Below, one piece after another: positions 7,110 through 16,066 of a DNA stretch of 64,000 bases; within the stretch, counting starts at the first letter, position 1; each line of letters starts with the position of its first letter. The stretch spans positions 1 through 64,000 of the forward strand of contig CAZLTC010000006.1 of NCBI GenBank assembly GCA_964562405.1, in the 5' to 3' direction. Both the position numbers and the translations under genes were made by a program. Under the pieces are notes generated by a model that did not search any database, had not been told where the DNA came from, and saw nothing but the letters and a program-made list of their open reading frames with translations. Source of the DNA: WJLY01 sp964562405 (lineage in GTDB: Bacteria; Joyebacterota; Joyebacteria; Joyebacterales; Joyebacteraceae).

Positions 7110-9956
7110 ATGCGTGGTCCAGCGCTCCCGGCGCCCGCGTTTGCCGTGTTGGTGGCCGGATTAATGAGCCTTGCAGCGGTCTCGGCGCTTGCCGCGCCGA
7201 TGAACGGGGACATTGTGACGATTCGCCAGGCTGATGGGTCGTTCATTGACCTGGCGGTCTGGGGTGATGAGTTCTACGCGGTCGGGGAGACGCCGGACGG
7301 TTACACGGTCGTGCGCGATGACGTGACCGGCGTCTATTGCTACGCGAAGGTCTCGGCGGATGGGAACAAGCTCGTGTCGACGGGCATCCCTGCGGCGATC
7401 GGGCAGGTGCCCGCGGGCCTCTCGAAGCACGTCCGAGTCGACCGGGAGGCGGCTAGCGCGAAGGCCCGCGAGGTTAGGCAGGCCTTTGAGGCGCGCGAGC
7501 TGCAGGATTTGTCTGTTCTGCCCGAACCTCCCGGGCGCTCGCGCGGGACGTCGACGGGCAGCGTGACGGGGCTCACGCTCATCGTCGACTTCTCAGACGA
7601 TGTGGGGACGATACCGCCCAGCTCCATCGATGACTTCTGCAACCTCGAGGGGTACACCGGATACAGCAACAACGGTTCCGTGCGCGACTACTTCGATGAC
7701 GTATCCGGAGGACTGCTCGACTATACCAACTATGTTTCGACCGCGTACTACCGTGCTGCGAACCCGAAGTCCTACTACACCGATCCCTCGGTCTCCTACG
7801 GGACCCGGGCCGTCCAGCTGATCAAGGAAGCGTTGAACGCTCTCGATGCGGCGGGGTTCGATTTCAGCGCGTACGACGCGGACGGGAACGGGAGCATAGA
7901 CGCTCTGAACTGCTTCTACGCCGGCGCGACCTGGAACAACTGGGCCGAGGGCCTGTGGCCTCACTCAGGCTGGATGTCGTGGTGCGCGGACGGAGTGTGC
8001 ACGCAGCGATATCAGATCTCGAACCTGGGAAGCTCTCTCAGGCTCGGCACGTTCGTGCACGAGAACGGCCACATGCTGATGGGTTGGCCGGATCTCTATG
8101 ACTACGACGGGGACTCGGCGGGCGTCGGCCAGTTCTGCGTGATGTGCTCGGTCGGACCGGGTACGAATCCGATCGAGCCTTGCGCCTACATGAAGTACAC
8201 GGCGGGTTGGGCCGACTTGTCGATGCCGACCGGCTACGAGAACGGCCTCTCCGCACCGAGTGCCGGGAACGTCGTCTACAAATTCGACAAGCCGGGCGCG
8301 CCCAACGAATACTACCTCGTTGAGAACCGGCAGAAGACCGGACGGGACAGCGCGATTCCAGACAATGGGCTTGCCATATGGCACGTCGACGAGAACGGCA
8401 GCAATGACTGGCAGCAGCGGACGCCGGACTATCACTACGAAGTCACTCTCGTGCAGGCCGACGGAGACTGGGATCTCGAGCACTACAACAACAATGGTGA
8501 CAGCTACGACCTCTACGCGGCCACCGCGGAGACGGAGTGCACTCCCACCACATACCCCAACACCGACTGGTGGGACGGGAGCGAGTCGGGTTACTACTTC
8601 ACGAACATCAGCTCGTCGAGCTCCGTGATGACGTTCGACTTCGCAGATGGTCCTCCGTTCAACCCCGAGTTCACCGCGCCGGTCTTCGCGTGCGAGATCG
8701 AGAAGTCGGGCTCGGCGACTTATCTAACCACTATCAGAAACCCCGGTAGTCTGTCCGGCAACGCCGACGTGGATATCGAGCAGGAGATCCTGCCCGACGG
8801 CGTCACGGACACCGACTGGACCGCCACCTACAGGCAGGTCGGCGGGCCGTGGCTCTCCACTCCCTCGTCCTTTTACCTTGGTCCGGGCGAGGAGATCGAT
8901 ATGGAAGTGAGGTTCGAGGACGGCATGGGTACCATGGAGGGGATGTGCCTGACGACGCTCACCGCGACCGTCAGCTCCGACCCGACGCTCTCGAACAAGG
9001 GATCGTTCGCGACGTTCGTGGACATGCCATGCGTGGCGATCATCGACGACGACAACGGAGCCGCGAACGAGACATACCTCGCCACCGCCCTGGAAGATGC
9101 TGGATACTGCGCCAGGGTTTGGGACGCCTCGTCCCGCGGCCGGCCCAGCATCGAGGAGCTGTCGTCGTACAGCGCGGTCTTCTGGACGACGGCCGGAGGT
9201 GACGCCTCGTATCTGAGCGCGGACGACGAGCAGAACCTGATGGACTATCTCGACGGGGGTGGCGACCTCTTCATGTCCAGCATGGGCTACCTCACGGCCA
9301 GGACAGCACCCAACGCCTTCACCCAGGACTACCTGCACCTGGACTCGTGGCAGGACGACGTGGTCGCCTTCTCGGCGGCCGGGGTTGCCGGCGACCAGAT
9401 ATCCGATGGCATGAGTCTCATGCTCCTGGCGGGTCCCGTTTCCTCGAGTGGCTCCGATGCGATGGTGCTGGACACACCGGCCGAGGCCATCTTCAGCGCG
9501 TCGTCGAACGTGACGGGCCTCAAGGTGGCGGAGGGCGACCACAAGATCGTCTTCCTCTCATTCGCCTTCGAGAACGTCAAGACCGCCACGGAGGACCCGA
9601 ACAACCAGAGGACTCTCGTCTCCAGGGTCATGGACTGGTTCATGAACACGACGGGAGTCGATGATCTCACGATCGGACGGCTCGCACTCGGGCACAACTA
9701 CCCGAACCCGTTCAATCCGACCACGAACATCGCCTTCTCGGTGCCTGATGGGACCGAGCCCGTGGCTCTCCGGGTCTACAGCGTGGACGGCCGTCTGGTG
9801 AGGACGCTCGTGGATGGAGCTGTGCCTGCCGGGCCGCATACCGTGCTCTGGGACGGGACGAATGATGCCGGCGTGAGCGTGGCCTCTGGTGTCTACTTCG
9901 CGCGTCTGAGTTCGGCGGGAGAGACGAAGCAGACGAAGATGGCGCTCCTCAAGTAA
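7110..9956 (+). CDS. Secreted M6 family metalloprotease with GATase-like module and C-terminal sorting domain
   Basis: A 948-residue secreted zinc protease of the immune-inhibitor-A family. ATG 7110 is chosen because GGAGG precedes it and it starts a signal peptide (about 1-28, LAAVSALAA). The catalytic domain covers about 140-530, with the zinc motif HENGH at 317-321 followed by GWPD (Asp328), typical of M6. An Ig-like linker and a GATase1-like module (about 640-800, starting VAIIDDDNGA) follow; the same module occurs in the cysteine protease at 35116. The last 85 residues are a FlgD/Ig-like sorting domain (NYPNPFNPTTNI, GVYFARL, ending KMALLK), expected to direct export and surface attachment or release. 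Likely role: extracellular protein degradation. It has its own promoter and terminator. Confidence 0.9.
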   Translation: MRGPALPAPAFAVLVAGLMSLAAVSALAAPMNGDIVTIRQADGSFIDLAVWGDEFYAVGETPDGYTVVRDDVTGVYCYAKVSADGNKLVSTGIPAAIGQVPAGLSKHVRVDREAASAKAREVRQAFEARELQDLSVLPEPPGRSRGTSTGSVTGLTLIVDFSDDVGTIPPSSIDDFCNLEGYTGYSNNGSVRDYFDDVSGGLLDYTNYVSTAYYRAANPKSYYTDPSVSYGTRAVQLIKEALNALDAAGFDFSAYDADGNGSIDALNCFYAGATWNNWAEGLWPHSGWMSWCADGVCTQRYQISNLGSSLRLGTFVHENGHMLMGWPDLYDYDGDSAGVGQFCVMCSVGPGTNPIEPCAYMKYTAGWADLSMPTGYENGLSAPSAGNVVYKFDKPGAPNEYYLVENRQKTGRDSAIPDNGLAIWHVDENGSNDWQQRTPDYHYEVTLVQADGDWDLEHYNNNGDSYDLYAATAETECTPTTYPNTDWWDGSESGYYFTNISSSSSVMTFDFADGPPFNPEFTAPVFACEIEKSGSATYLTTIRNPGSLSGNADVDIEQEILPDGVTDTDWTATYRQVGGPWLSTPSSFYLGPGEEIDMEVRFEDGMGTMEGMCLTTLTATVSSDPTLSNKGSFATFVDMPCVAIIDDDNGAANETYLATALEDAGYCARVWDASSRGRPSIEELSSYSAVFWTTAGGDASYLSADDEQNLMDYLDGGGDLFMSSMGYLTARTAPNAFTQDYLHLDSWQDDVVAFSAAGVAGDQISDGMSLMLLAGPVSSSGSDAMVLDTPAEAIFSASSNVTGLKVAEGDHKIVFLSFAFENVKTATEDPNNQRTLVSRVMDWFMNTTGVDDLTIGRLALGHNYPNPFNPTTNIAFSVPDGTEPVALRVYSVDGRLVRTLVDGAVPAGPHTVLWDGTNDAGVSVASGVYFARLSSAGETKQTKMALLK

Positions 9957-10022
9957 CGCTGCCCGGCGTCCGCACCGCGGACGCTGGAACATCGCGAGTC
10001 GAGAATGCGGCTGTTGCATCGA

Positions 10023-10055
10023 GACGCCCTGTGCGAAAGCACGGGGCGTCTTCTT
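10023..10055 (+). terminator. Intrinsic terminator after M6 protease
   Basis: GACGCCCTGTGC, loop GAAA, GCACGGGGCGTC (10023-10050), followed by TTCTTC. Confidence 0.8.
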
Positions 10056-10177
10056 CAATGCAACATCGGGAAACGGTTGTCACACTTCACTCGTCTGGTA
10101 CGGCACTTGCCCTGCTTGTGCACAATGTGTGTCAGGAACGTCTCACGTCACGAACGGGGGAAGGGAGATACGGCGAG

Positions 10178-11272
10178 ATGAGAACATCGATCGTCCTAGT
10201 CTGCGCGGCAGTTCTGTGTGTCCCGGCGATCTGCGCCGGCCAGGAGTCCTACATCACGCTCGAGGAGAACACCTGGGGCAACGCGCACAAGGAGTTCAAC
10301 CTTGTGACGATACCCGATTGGATCGACAGCCTGGTGACGACCGGGTCGCCGCTCGTCATGGGGAAGCCAGGCCGGTCTCTGACGTTCGCGGACGGATCCG
10401 AAGAGGCGATACTCGCCGCGCTCCCGGCGTCGGGCCAGCCGGCCGTCCTGCCGGAGGACCTCGGCGACGCTCTGGTCGACTCGACGTGCGCCCTTCCCGA
10501 AGGGCTCCCGGCCAGCAAGAAGGGCAAGCTCAAGAACTCGCTTCTAGGTGAGACGATGGCGCTGGCCCTCAACGCGAGGCTCGACCCGGAGCTGATAGAC
10601 CTGGACGTCTGCTCCGTGATGATGACCGTAAACGTGCTGGCGGGCCCAGATGAGCTCTACGGTACAGAGGACGACTCGCTGTGCGCGATGTGCGACACGA
10701 TGACGATACGCATCCCGGAGGCCGTTCTGTCCGCGCTCCAGGATAGCATGGGCGTGGAACCTACCGTCGGGAACGTCCTCGAGTTCGCGAACATGGCGCT
10801 CGCGGGAGAGGGCACGTACGACGCCACCCTCAAGGGCGTATGGCACGCGGTGAAGAACATCAATCGTGGCTTCAAGAACTACCGCATGCTTGTCTACTGC
10901 GAGGGCGATACGGGCGGAGTGCCGATCGACATCAAGGGCGCGCCCGGCACTTCCGGAGGTCCTGAGGATCGCGCCGAGTCGATGGCGAGCGCCGTCGCGC
11001 TGTCGGCCTCGAGTCCGGTGAGCGACCGGGCGTTCGTCTACTTCACGGTGCCCGAGGCCAGCCGAGTGACGCTCTCTGTCTACAACGTCGCCGGCCGCGA
11101 GGTGGCGACTCTCCTGAACGGTCAGGTCTTCCAGGATCGCGCCACGGTGGAGATGGCCGCCGACAATCGAAGTGCCCTTCCGTCCGGAGTCTACTTCGTG
11201 AGAATGACGGCGGTTGGCGTCGCCAGCGGTGCCGAATACAGACAAACGGCCAAGATGCTGGTGGTTCGCTGA
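10178..11272 (+). CDS. Secreted protein of unknown function with C-terminal sorting-type domain
   Basis: A 364-residue protein I cannot assign to a catalytic family. ATG 10178 follows GGGAGA and starts a clear signal peptide (MRTSIVLVCAAVLCVPAICAG). The middle contains four cysteines in the stretch DVCSVM...SLCAMCD (about 145-175) and no recognisable enzyme motif. The C-terminal 75 residues resemble the FlgD/Ig-like sorting domain (VTLSVYNVAGREVATLL, LPSGVYFVRM) and the protein ends KMLVVR, close to the KMxLLK/R tails of the other secreted proteins here; the usual NPFNP motif is degenerate (SSPVSDRAFVYF). Conserved beta strands suggest a cell-surface or exported protein. It stands alone between two terminators. 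Confidence 0.75.
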   Translation: MRTSIVLVCAAVLCVPAICAGQESYITLEENTWGNAHKEFNLVTIPDWIDSLVTTGSPLVMGKPGRSLTFADGSEEAILAALPASGQPAVLPEDLGDALVDSTCALPEGLPASKKGKLKNSLLGETMALALNARLDPELIDLDVCSVMMTVNVLAGPDELYGTEDDSLCAMCDTMTIRIPEAVLSALQDSMGVEPTVGNVLEFANMALAGEGTYDATLKGVWHAVKNINRGFKNYRMLVYCEGDTGGVPIDIKGAPGTSGGPEDRAESMASAVALSASSPVSDRAFVYFTVPEASRVTLSVYNVAGREVATLLNGQVFQDRATVEMAADNRSALPSGVYFVRMTAVGVASGAEYRQTAKMLVVR

Positions 11273-11318
11273 CCCCGGTCCAGCCCCTGACCCCGGTGCC
11301 CTCCTGGCACCTTCCTCG

Positions 11319-11356
11319 GCCGCCGCCCCCAACCTCGGGGCGGCGGCGCCTCGTTT
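11319..11356 (+). terminator. Intrinsic terminator
   Basis: GCCGCCGCCCC...GGGGCGGCGGC (11319-11347, loop about 6 nt), followed within a few bases by a short T-run. Separates the secreted protein gene from the BlaI operon. Confidence 0.7.
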
Positions 11357-11377
11357 ACTTCCCCCTGCAGATTCCCC

Positions 11378-11422
11378 TTGACAGCCTGCGACAGTCGTCG
11401 CAGAATATGTGTGACAGTTGTC
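11378..11422 (+). promoter_or_regulatory. Promoter with two BlaI-type operator palindromes
   Basis: Promoter TTGACA (11378-11383), 17 bp, CAGAAT (11401-11406). The palindrome CTGCGACagtcGTCGCAG (11386-11403) fills the spacer and touches the -10. A second site, GTGACAgttGTCGC with core GACAGTTGTC (11413-11422), lies about 23 bp downstream on the same DNA face. The GACAnnTGTC core resembles the TACAnnTGTA core known for BlaI/MecI. Both lie directly before the blaI-like gene, so autorepression is likely. Confidence 0.65.
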
Positions 11423-11447
11423 GCGGACCCCCGAACAAGGAGTCGCC

Positions 11448-11909
11448 ATGAAGTCGCTTCCCAGCCTCTCGCGGTTCGAGCTTCAGTGCCTGCGGAAGCT
11501 CTGGAACCGCAAGGAGGGGACGGTCAGGGACATTCACGGAGACCTCGCCGACCCCCCGAGCTACTCGACCGTCAGGAAGATCATGGACCGCCTGGAGGAG
11601 AAGGGCGCAATAGAGCGCGTCCGCAAGGAAGGGAAGGCGTGGGTATACCGCTCCAGAGTCTCCCCACGGGAGATGCTCCGCAAAGAGATAAGGCAGTTTC
11701 TCGATGTGGCGTTCGATGGCTCGGCGGCTCCGCTCGTCGCGCAGCTGGCGCGTATGCAGGAGCTCACCGTCGAGGACTTGAGAGAGGTCGAGAGGGTCCT
11801 GGCTGGTGACAGAGCCGCCGCTTCCGAGACTGACTCCCACGACGAGAACGGTGTTCGCTCGCGCAGCGAAGGTCCGTCCACCGACGACAGGCACGAGGAA
11901 CAGGTCTGA
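11448..11909 (+). CDS. BlaI/MecI/CopY-family transcriptional repressor
   Basis: A 153-residue winged-helix repressor. The start ATG 11448 has AAGGAG upstream; an in-frame start 30 nt earlier overlaps the operator region. The N-terminal 75 residues hold the family fold (LSRFELQCLRKLWNRKEGTVRDIH, then YSTVRKIMDRLEEKGAI as the recognition helix); the following helices form the dimer region. The C-terminal 35 residues are charged and probably disordered. In known BlaI/MecI systems the partner M56 membrane protease leads to repressor cleavage; here the next gene encodes such an M56 protein 46 nt downstream. Two palindromes resembling BlaI operators overlap its promoter. No beta-lactamase or copper gene is adjacent, so the signal and the wider regulon are unknown. 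Confidence 0.9.
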   Translation: MKSLPSLSRFELQCLRKLWNRKEGTVRDIHGDLADPPSYSTVRKIMDRLEEKGAIERVRKEGKAWVYRSRVSPREMLRKEIRQFLDVAFDGSAAPLVAQLARMQELTVEDLREVERVLAGDRAAASETDSHDENGVRSRSEGPSTDDRHEEQV

Positions 11910-11955
11910 CATATCGCGCGTGGTGGAAGGACCCCCGCGCGTCGGAGGTACGACG

Positions 11956-13470
11956 GTGAACGAGGTGCTCGAGTACGCGACCGGTTACTGGATGGCGGTT
12001 GCGTCACATCTGTGGCAGACGACCATGCTTATACTCTTCCTCTCGGGTCTCGCCCTGATCTTGAAGCGGGCGCCGGCGCGCGTGCTCAACGCGCTCTGGT
12101 GGGTCGCGCTGGCGAAGCTCGTCGTGCCCGTATCCATCGTCGCGCCCGCCGTCAGCCGCGCGCTGGGTCCAGTGCTCGATCGACTCGAACAGGGCTCGGC
12201 CCCGATGGAGGCCGTGACCGTCTGGCTGCACAGGGCCGGCCCCGTCCTGGATCCCATCGCGTCCGTCGCTCGTCCCACCCCGGGACTGCCCGGCGCGCTG
12301 GGTCTCGCACTCCTAGTCGCCTGGGCTGTCGGCGCCTCCTGGTTCGCCGTCGTCTGGCTGCGCTCGAGAGACTGGAGGGTTGTCGGAGAGTCGCGGCCGA
12401 TCGACGGTCTGTCGACCGCGGCAGCGCGCGGGGCGTTGGATGCGCTGCAAGGCACGCGCATACCGGCCGGCGCGGTGCTGGTCACGCGCGAGCCGCTCAC
12501 GCCCTCGGTCGTCGGTATCTTCCGCCGCAGGATCATCCTCTCGGTGGACGTCATCGAGAGACTGGAGCCGCATGAACTGAGGGCCATCCTGCTTCACGAG
12601 GACGCACACCGGCGCCGGTTCGAACCGCTGCAGGTGCTCGTCCAGAGGGTGGCCGTGGCCGCGTTCTACTTCTTCCCGCCGCTCTGGCCGGTGCTCCGGC
12701 GGCTGCGGGAGACCAGCGAGATGGCGTGCGACGAGGCCGCCGTTCGTCAGGGCGTGCGCCCGGAGCGTTACGCGACCGCCCTGGCAAGGACTCTGAACAT
12801 TGGACTGGAGCCTCTCGGGCTGGCCGTCGGCCTCGCGCGAGGGACTCCCACGCTCACGCGCAGCAGGTTTGAGCGGCTGCGGAACGAAGGGAGGTTCACA
12901 CCGATGAGATGGCATTGGGCATGTCTCGTGGTGGCCGTGCTCGCTGCTGTTGCGACCGCCGTGCTTTCGGCCATTCCGACGATCGCAGGCGAGCCGGAGG
13001 GTGGGGCTACCTCTGTCAAGACCGAGGTCACGACCGACGAGAACGGCGACAGGGTCATGGAAGTGACCATAGAAGGAGAAGAGGAGGAAGAGGCCACGTA
13101 CACGGTGACCCTTCTTCACAGCGAGCCCCCGGAATACCCGGAGGACGCAAAGACGGACGGCGTCGGCGGCAGGGTCGTTCTCGAACTCATGATCAATTCC
13201 GACGGGACAGTCGGCGAGGTCACCGCCGTCCAGGAAGTCGAGGACTACCCGTCGCTCACCGAGGCAGCGACAGAGGCGGCCAGCCAGTGGACGTTCGAGA
13301 TCCAGGGCGAGGTCGACGGTGAGCAGACGCTCGAGGTCATCGTTCCCATCGAGTTCAAGATGGATGGCGAGAAGACCAAGACGATCAAGATCACCGTCCC
13401 GGACGCGACCGAGGCGCCGGAGGCCCCCGGCGAGCCGGAGGAGCCCGACGAGGCGGACGCGCCCGAATAG
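11956..13470 (+). CDS. M56 (BlaR1-like) membrane metallopeptidase fused to TonB C-terminal domain
   Basis: A 504-residue membrane protein. GTG 11956 is preceded by GGAGG at 7 nt; the open frame further upstream overlaps the repressor gene and is not coding. Hydrophobic segments lie near residues 10-65, 120-140 and 315-340. The zinc peptidase motif HEDAH is at 214-218 (HExxH of family M56), followed by MACDEAAVRQG with the third ligand. Instead of the penicillin-binding sensor of BlaR1 it ends in a periplasmic TonB/energy-transducer C-terminal domain (about 385-475, PPEYPEDAKTDGVGGRVVLELMI...) and an acidic Glu/Pro tail. It probably senses an envelope signal and inactivates the adjacent BlaI-type repressor by proteolysis; that link is inferred from the gene pair. 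M56-TonB fusions are known in several Gram-negative phyla. Confidence 0.88.
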   Translation: MNEVLEYATGYWMAVASHLWQTTMLILFLSGLALILKRAPARVLNALWWVALAKLVVPVSIVAPAVSRALGPVLDRLEQGSAPMEAVTVWLHRAGPVLDPIASVARPTPGLPGALGLALLVAWAVGASWFAVVWLRSRDWRVVGESRPIDGLSTAAARGALDALQGTRIPAGAVLVTREPLTPSVVGIFRRRIILSVDVIERLEPHELRAILLHEDAHRRRFEPLQVLVQRVAVAAFYFFPPLWPVLRRLRETSEMACDEAAVRQGVRPERYATALARTLNIGLEPLGLAVGLARGTPTLTRSRFERLRNEGRFTPMRWHWACLVVAVLAAVATAVLSAIPTIAGEPEGGATSVKTEVTTDENGDRVMEVTIEGEEEEEATYTVTLLHSEPPEYPEDAKTDGVGGRVVLELMINSDGTVGEVTAVQEVEDYPSLTEAATEAASQWTFEIQGEVDGEQTLEVIVPIEFKMDGEKTKTIKITVPDATEAPEAPGEPEEPDEADAPE

Positions 13471-13557
13471 GGGGTGCCGAGGCAGTAGAGAGAAGAGCAG
13501 GGGCCGCTGCGGCTCCGGGAGGCCGGCAGATAGGGTCTCTCCGGGGCCGCGCGCTTG

Positions 13558-13566
13558 TGTTATGCT
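13558..13566 (+). promoter_or_regulatory. Possible extended -10 promoter before CapK-like gene
   Basis: TGT-TATGCT (13558-13566). No good -35. If real, transcription starts near 13573, downstream of the TTG at 13555, which supports the later CTG start at 13612. Confidence 0.3.
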
Positions 13567-13611
13567 CCTTGTACGCAGTCGAGGTGGGTACAGCATCCAG
13601 GGGAGTGGACT

Positions 13612-15060
13612 CTGGGCAACTGGTACACCACGGAGGGGATATACAACTCCCTCCCGATACCGCTCCAGAATGCCTGTGTGGCCTGGCGCGGGTGGCGCAT
13701 ATACCGGGAGCGTTTCGGCCGCAGGTACGAGGAGCTTGCCGAGTTCCTCGAGCGGTCCGAGACCGCGTCGGTCGACACGCACAGAGAGTACCAGGAGACG
13801 CGCCTGCGCGAGCTCATACTCCACGCGTATGAGAATGTGCCTTACTACCACGACGTCATGGACGCCCGCGGCCTCAAGCCGTCGGACGTCGTGTCGATAG
13901 AGGACCTGGCCAAACTCCCGATCCTGACGAAGAAGGACGTTCGCGAGGCAGGCGACAGGCTCGTCTCGCGGACCGTCGACCCCAGGAAGCTCCGCGTGGC
14001 ATGGACGTCGGCAACGAGCGAGACGCCTCTGCCGGTGAAGTGGGACCACTCCGTCGCCCTCGTGAACCATGCCAGCTACATGCGAGTGCGGCGGTGGGCA
14101 GGCGTTCCGTTCGGTCATCGTTACGCGACCATGCAGGGGACGCCGGTCGTACCCATCACGCAGCGCAAGCCTCCTTTCTGGCGTTCGAACCCTCTGTGGC
14201 ACCAGGTGCTCTTCTCTCAGCTGCACCTGAGCGACGAGAGCCTGCCTCACTACGTGAGGAAGATGCGTGAGGCCGGTGTGGAGGATCTGGAGACGTACGC
14301 ATCGTGCGCCTACGTGATGGCCAGGTATCTGGAAGATCGAGACGAGTACCTGCCGCTGAAGGCGGTCATCACGACCGGCGAGCCGCTCTTCCCGGAGGAA
14401 CGCGCTCTCATGGAGGAGAGGTTCGCGGCCCCGGTCTTCGACGCGTACGGACAAGCGGAACGCGTCATCTTCTCCTGCGACTGCGAGAAGCACGAGGGAC
14501 ATCACGTGTTTCCGGAGTACGGCATTACCGAGTTCGTCGACGGCGATGGTGACGTCCTGCCACGAGGCGAGTGCGGGTTCATGATCGGGACCGGACTCCA
14601 CAACTTCGCGATGCCGCTCATCCGGTACGCGTGCGGAGACGTGGGGGCTCCGTCGGACCGGACCTGTTCGTGCGGGCGGACGCTGCCCATGCTCTCGACC
14701 CTCACCAGCAGGGCCGGTGACATTCTGGTGACGCCGGACGGCCGCATGGTCCCGCCCATCATGGTCACCTGGATCGTGAAGTTCCTGGAGGGCGTCCGCG
14801 ACTGGCAGGTCGTCCAGGAGGCCGTGACCGAACTCCGCGTGCTGGTAGTCCGGGATGCGCCCGTGACGAAGGCCGAGTTCGAGGGCCTGAGCGGCTATCT
14901 CTCCAGGAGGCTCGGCCCGGAGGTCCACATCGAGATCGAGCCGGTGCCGGAGATACCACGCGTGGGCCGGGGCAAGACCCGCCACGTGATCTCAAAGGTG
15001 CCGCTGGTCTGGGGCGTTCCCAACCGGTCGAGCTGCGGCGCCGTTCCCGACTCTGAGTGA
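13612..15060 (+). CDS. CapK/PaaK-like AMP-dependent ligase (phenylacetate-CoA ligase family)
   Basis: A 482-residue adenylate-forming enzyme of the phenylacetyl-CoA ligase/CapK group; the acid it activates is unknown. The N-terminal pattern IYNSLPIPLQNACVAWRG...RFG is typical of CapK proteins. Later are AWTSATSETPLPVKWD (a degenerate form of the nucleotide-binding loop), TTGEPLFPEER, DAYGQAE, a cysteine cluster CDCEKHEGHH...CGDVG...CSCGR (likely zinc binding) and MPLIRYACGDVG. The start is uncertain: the frame opens with TTG at 13555 without a ribosome site, whereas CTG 13612 has AGGGGAG six bases upstream and gives an N-terminus of normal length. CapK proteins are often linked to polysaccharide or lipid modification; no such cluster surrounds this gene. 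An arginase-family gene follows after 76 bp. Confidence 0.8.
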   Translation: MGNWYTTEGIYNSLPIPLQNACVAWRGWRIYRERFGRRYEELAEFLERSETASVDTHREYQETRLRELILHAYENVPYYHDVMDARGLKPSDVVSIEDLAKLPILTKKDVREAGDRLVSRTVDPRKLRVAWTSATSETPLPVKWDHSVALVNHASYMRVRRWAGVPFGHRYATMQGTPVVPITQRKPPFWRSNPLWHQVLFSQLHLSDESLPHYVRKMREAGVEDLETYASCAYVMARYLEDRDEYLPLKAVITTGEPLFPEERALMEERFAAPVFDAYGQAERVIFSCDCEKHEGHHVFPEYGITEFVDGDGDVLPRGECGFMIGTGLHNFAMPLIRYACGDVGAPSDRTCSCGRTLPMLSTLTSRAGDILVTPDGRMVPPIMVTWIVKFLEGVRDWQVVQEAVTELRVLVVRDAPVTKAEFEGLSGYLSRRLGPEVHIEIEPVPEIPRVGRGKTRHVISKVPLVWGVPNRSSCGAVPDSE

Positions 15061-15136
15061 GCCCGGCGTCCCTCGACCGCGCGGACCGCAGCATCCGCAG
15101 CGCCGATCCGCCGGCCGCCACATCAGGACACCAATC

Positions 15137-16066
15137 GTGCGCGAACTCACCCACCTGAAGGTACTCGGGATCAGATACCGGAACGCCCGTCCGGCGCCCG
15201 ACGACGAGAGAGGCCTGGACGCCCTCCTGGCCTCCGGGGCATACGAGTCCGCGGGAGTTCCCTTCGACATCAGCGAGCCACGGTTGTCGGAGGCCGCTCA
15301 GTCAGCGCCCGAGAACGGGGAGCCCGGCGGCGACGAGGCGGCTCGTACCCTCGATGCGAAGCAGACGGGCGCGCTGTGCGGGCTCATCGCCGCTGATGTG
15401 GCGTCGGCCGTGAGTGCCGGCTCCGGCGTGCTCGTGGTCGGCGGGAACTGCTCTCACGGTCCCGGCGTCGTCGGGGGATTGCTGCAAGCATACGGGGCGG
15501 AGACGCGCGTCGGTCTCGTCTGGTTCGACGCGCACGGCGACTTCAACACGCCCCGGACGAGCCGGTCGGGCAGCCTCGGCGGCATGCCCGTCGCGGTCCT
15601 CGCCGGCCTGGCGTACCCTGACTGGAGGATGCGAGCCGGCGTCGCGCGGCCGCTCCCCGCCGAGAGCGTCCTGCTCGTCGGCTGCCGCGACCTCGACGAG
15701 GGGGAGGGGCGTCTCCTGGAGGAGTGCGGCGTGCGCGTGGCCGGAATGGGTGATGCGGGTGCGATGGTCGACCTGGTGGAGCGCTCGGACGTGATCTGTC
15801 TCCACGTTGACATCGACGTGCTCGACGCTGCCCTTGTCCCGGGGCACAGGTCGGCAGTCGCCGAAGGTCCGTTGGTGGCCGGGTTGCTCGCCGCCATGGA
15901 GACGGTTCTCGCGACCGGGAAGGTCGCGGCTATCGCTGTCGTGTCCACATCCTCGGCCGGTGAACTTGGACACACTACCGTGGAGTCGGCGGCCGATGTC
16001 ATCCGCGGCGCCCTCCGCGCGTGGCGATCGCACGGGTTGCCGGAAGCGGCCGGAGGCCGATCATGA
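15137..16066 (+). CDS. Arginase/agmatinase-family metallohydrolase
   Basis: A 309-residue member of the ureohydrolase family, which uses two manganese ions to cleave guanidino compounds or formiminoglutamate. Metal-binding motifs: GGNCSHG (102-108), DAHGD (131-135) and DIDVLD (225-230). The His of the usual GGDHS motif is Cys105 here, a variant that I believe occurs in a subset of arginase-family proteins; ligand geometry and substrate are therefore uncertain. It starts at GTG 15137 with a weak ribosome site and its stop overlaps the start of the following alpha/beta hydrolase (ATGA), so the two are translationally coupled. No urea- or polyamine-pathway genes are nearby, and the specific substrate cannot be called. 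Confidence 0.82.
   Translation: MRELTHLKVLGIRYRNARPAPDDERGLDALLASGAYESAGVPFDISEPRLSEAAQSAPENGEPGGDEAARTLDAKQTGALCGLIAADVASAVSAGSGVLVVGGNCSHGPGVVGGLLQAYGAETRVGLVWFDAHGDFNTPRTSRSGSLGGMPVAVLAGLAYPDWRMRAGVARPLPAESVLLVGCRDLDEGEGRLLEECGVRVAGMGDAGAMVDLVERSDVICLHVDIDVLDAALVPGHRSAVAEGPLVAGLLAAMETVLATGKVAAIAVVSTSSAGELGHTTVESAADVIRGALRAWRSHGLPEAAGGRS

Noticed and set aside
12313..14985. 890-codon ORF antisense to the M56 and CapK genes
   Set aside because: Spans two well-supported plus-strand genes and the gap between them; the translation has no recognisable domain and typical antisense composition.
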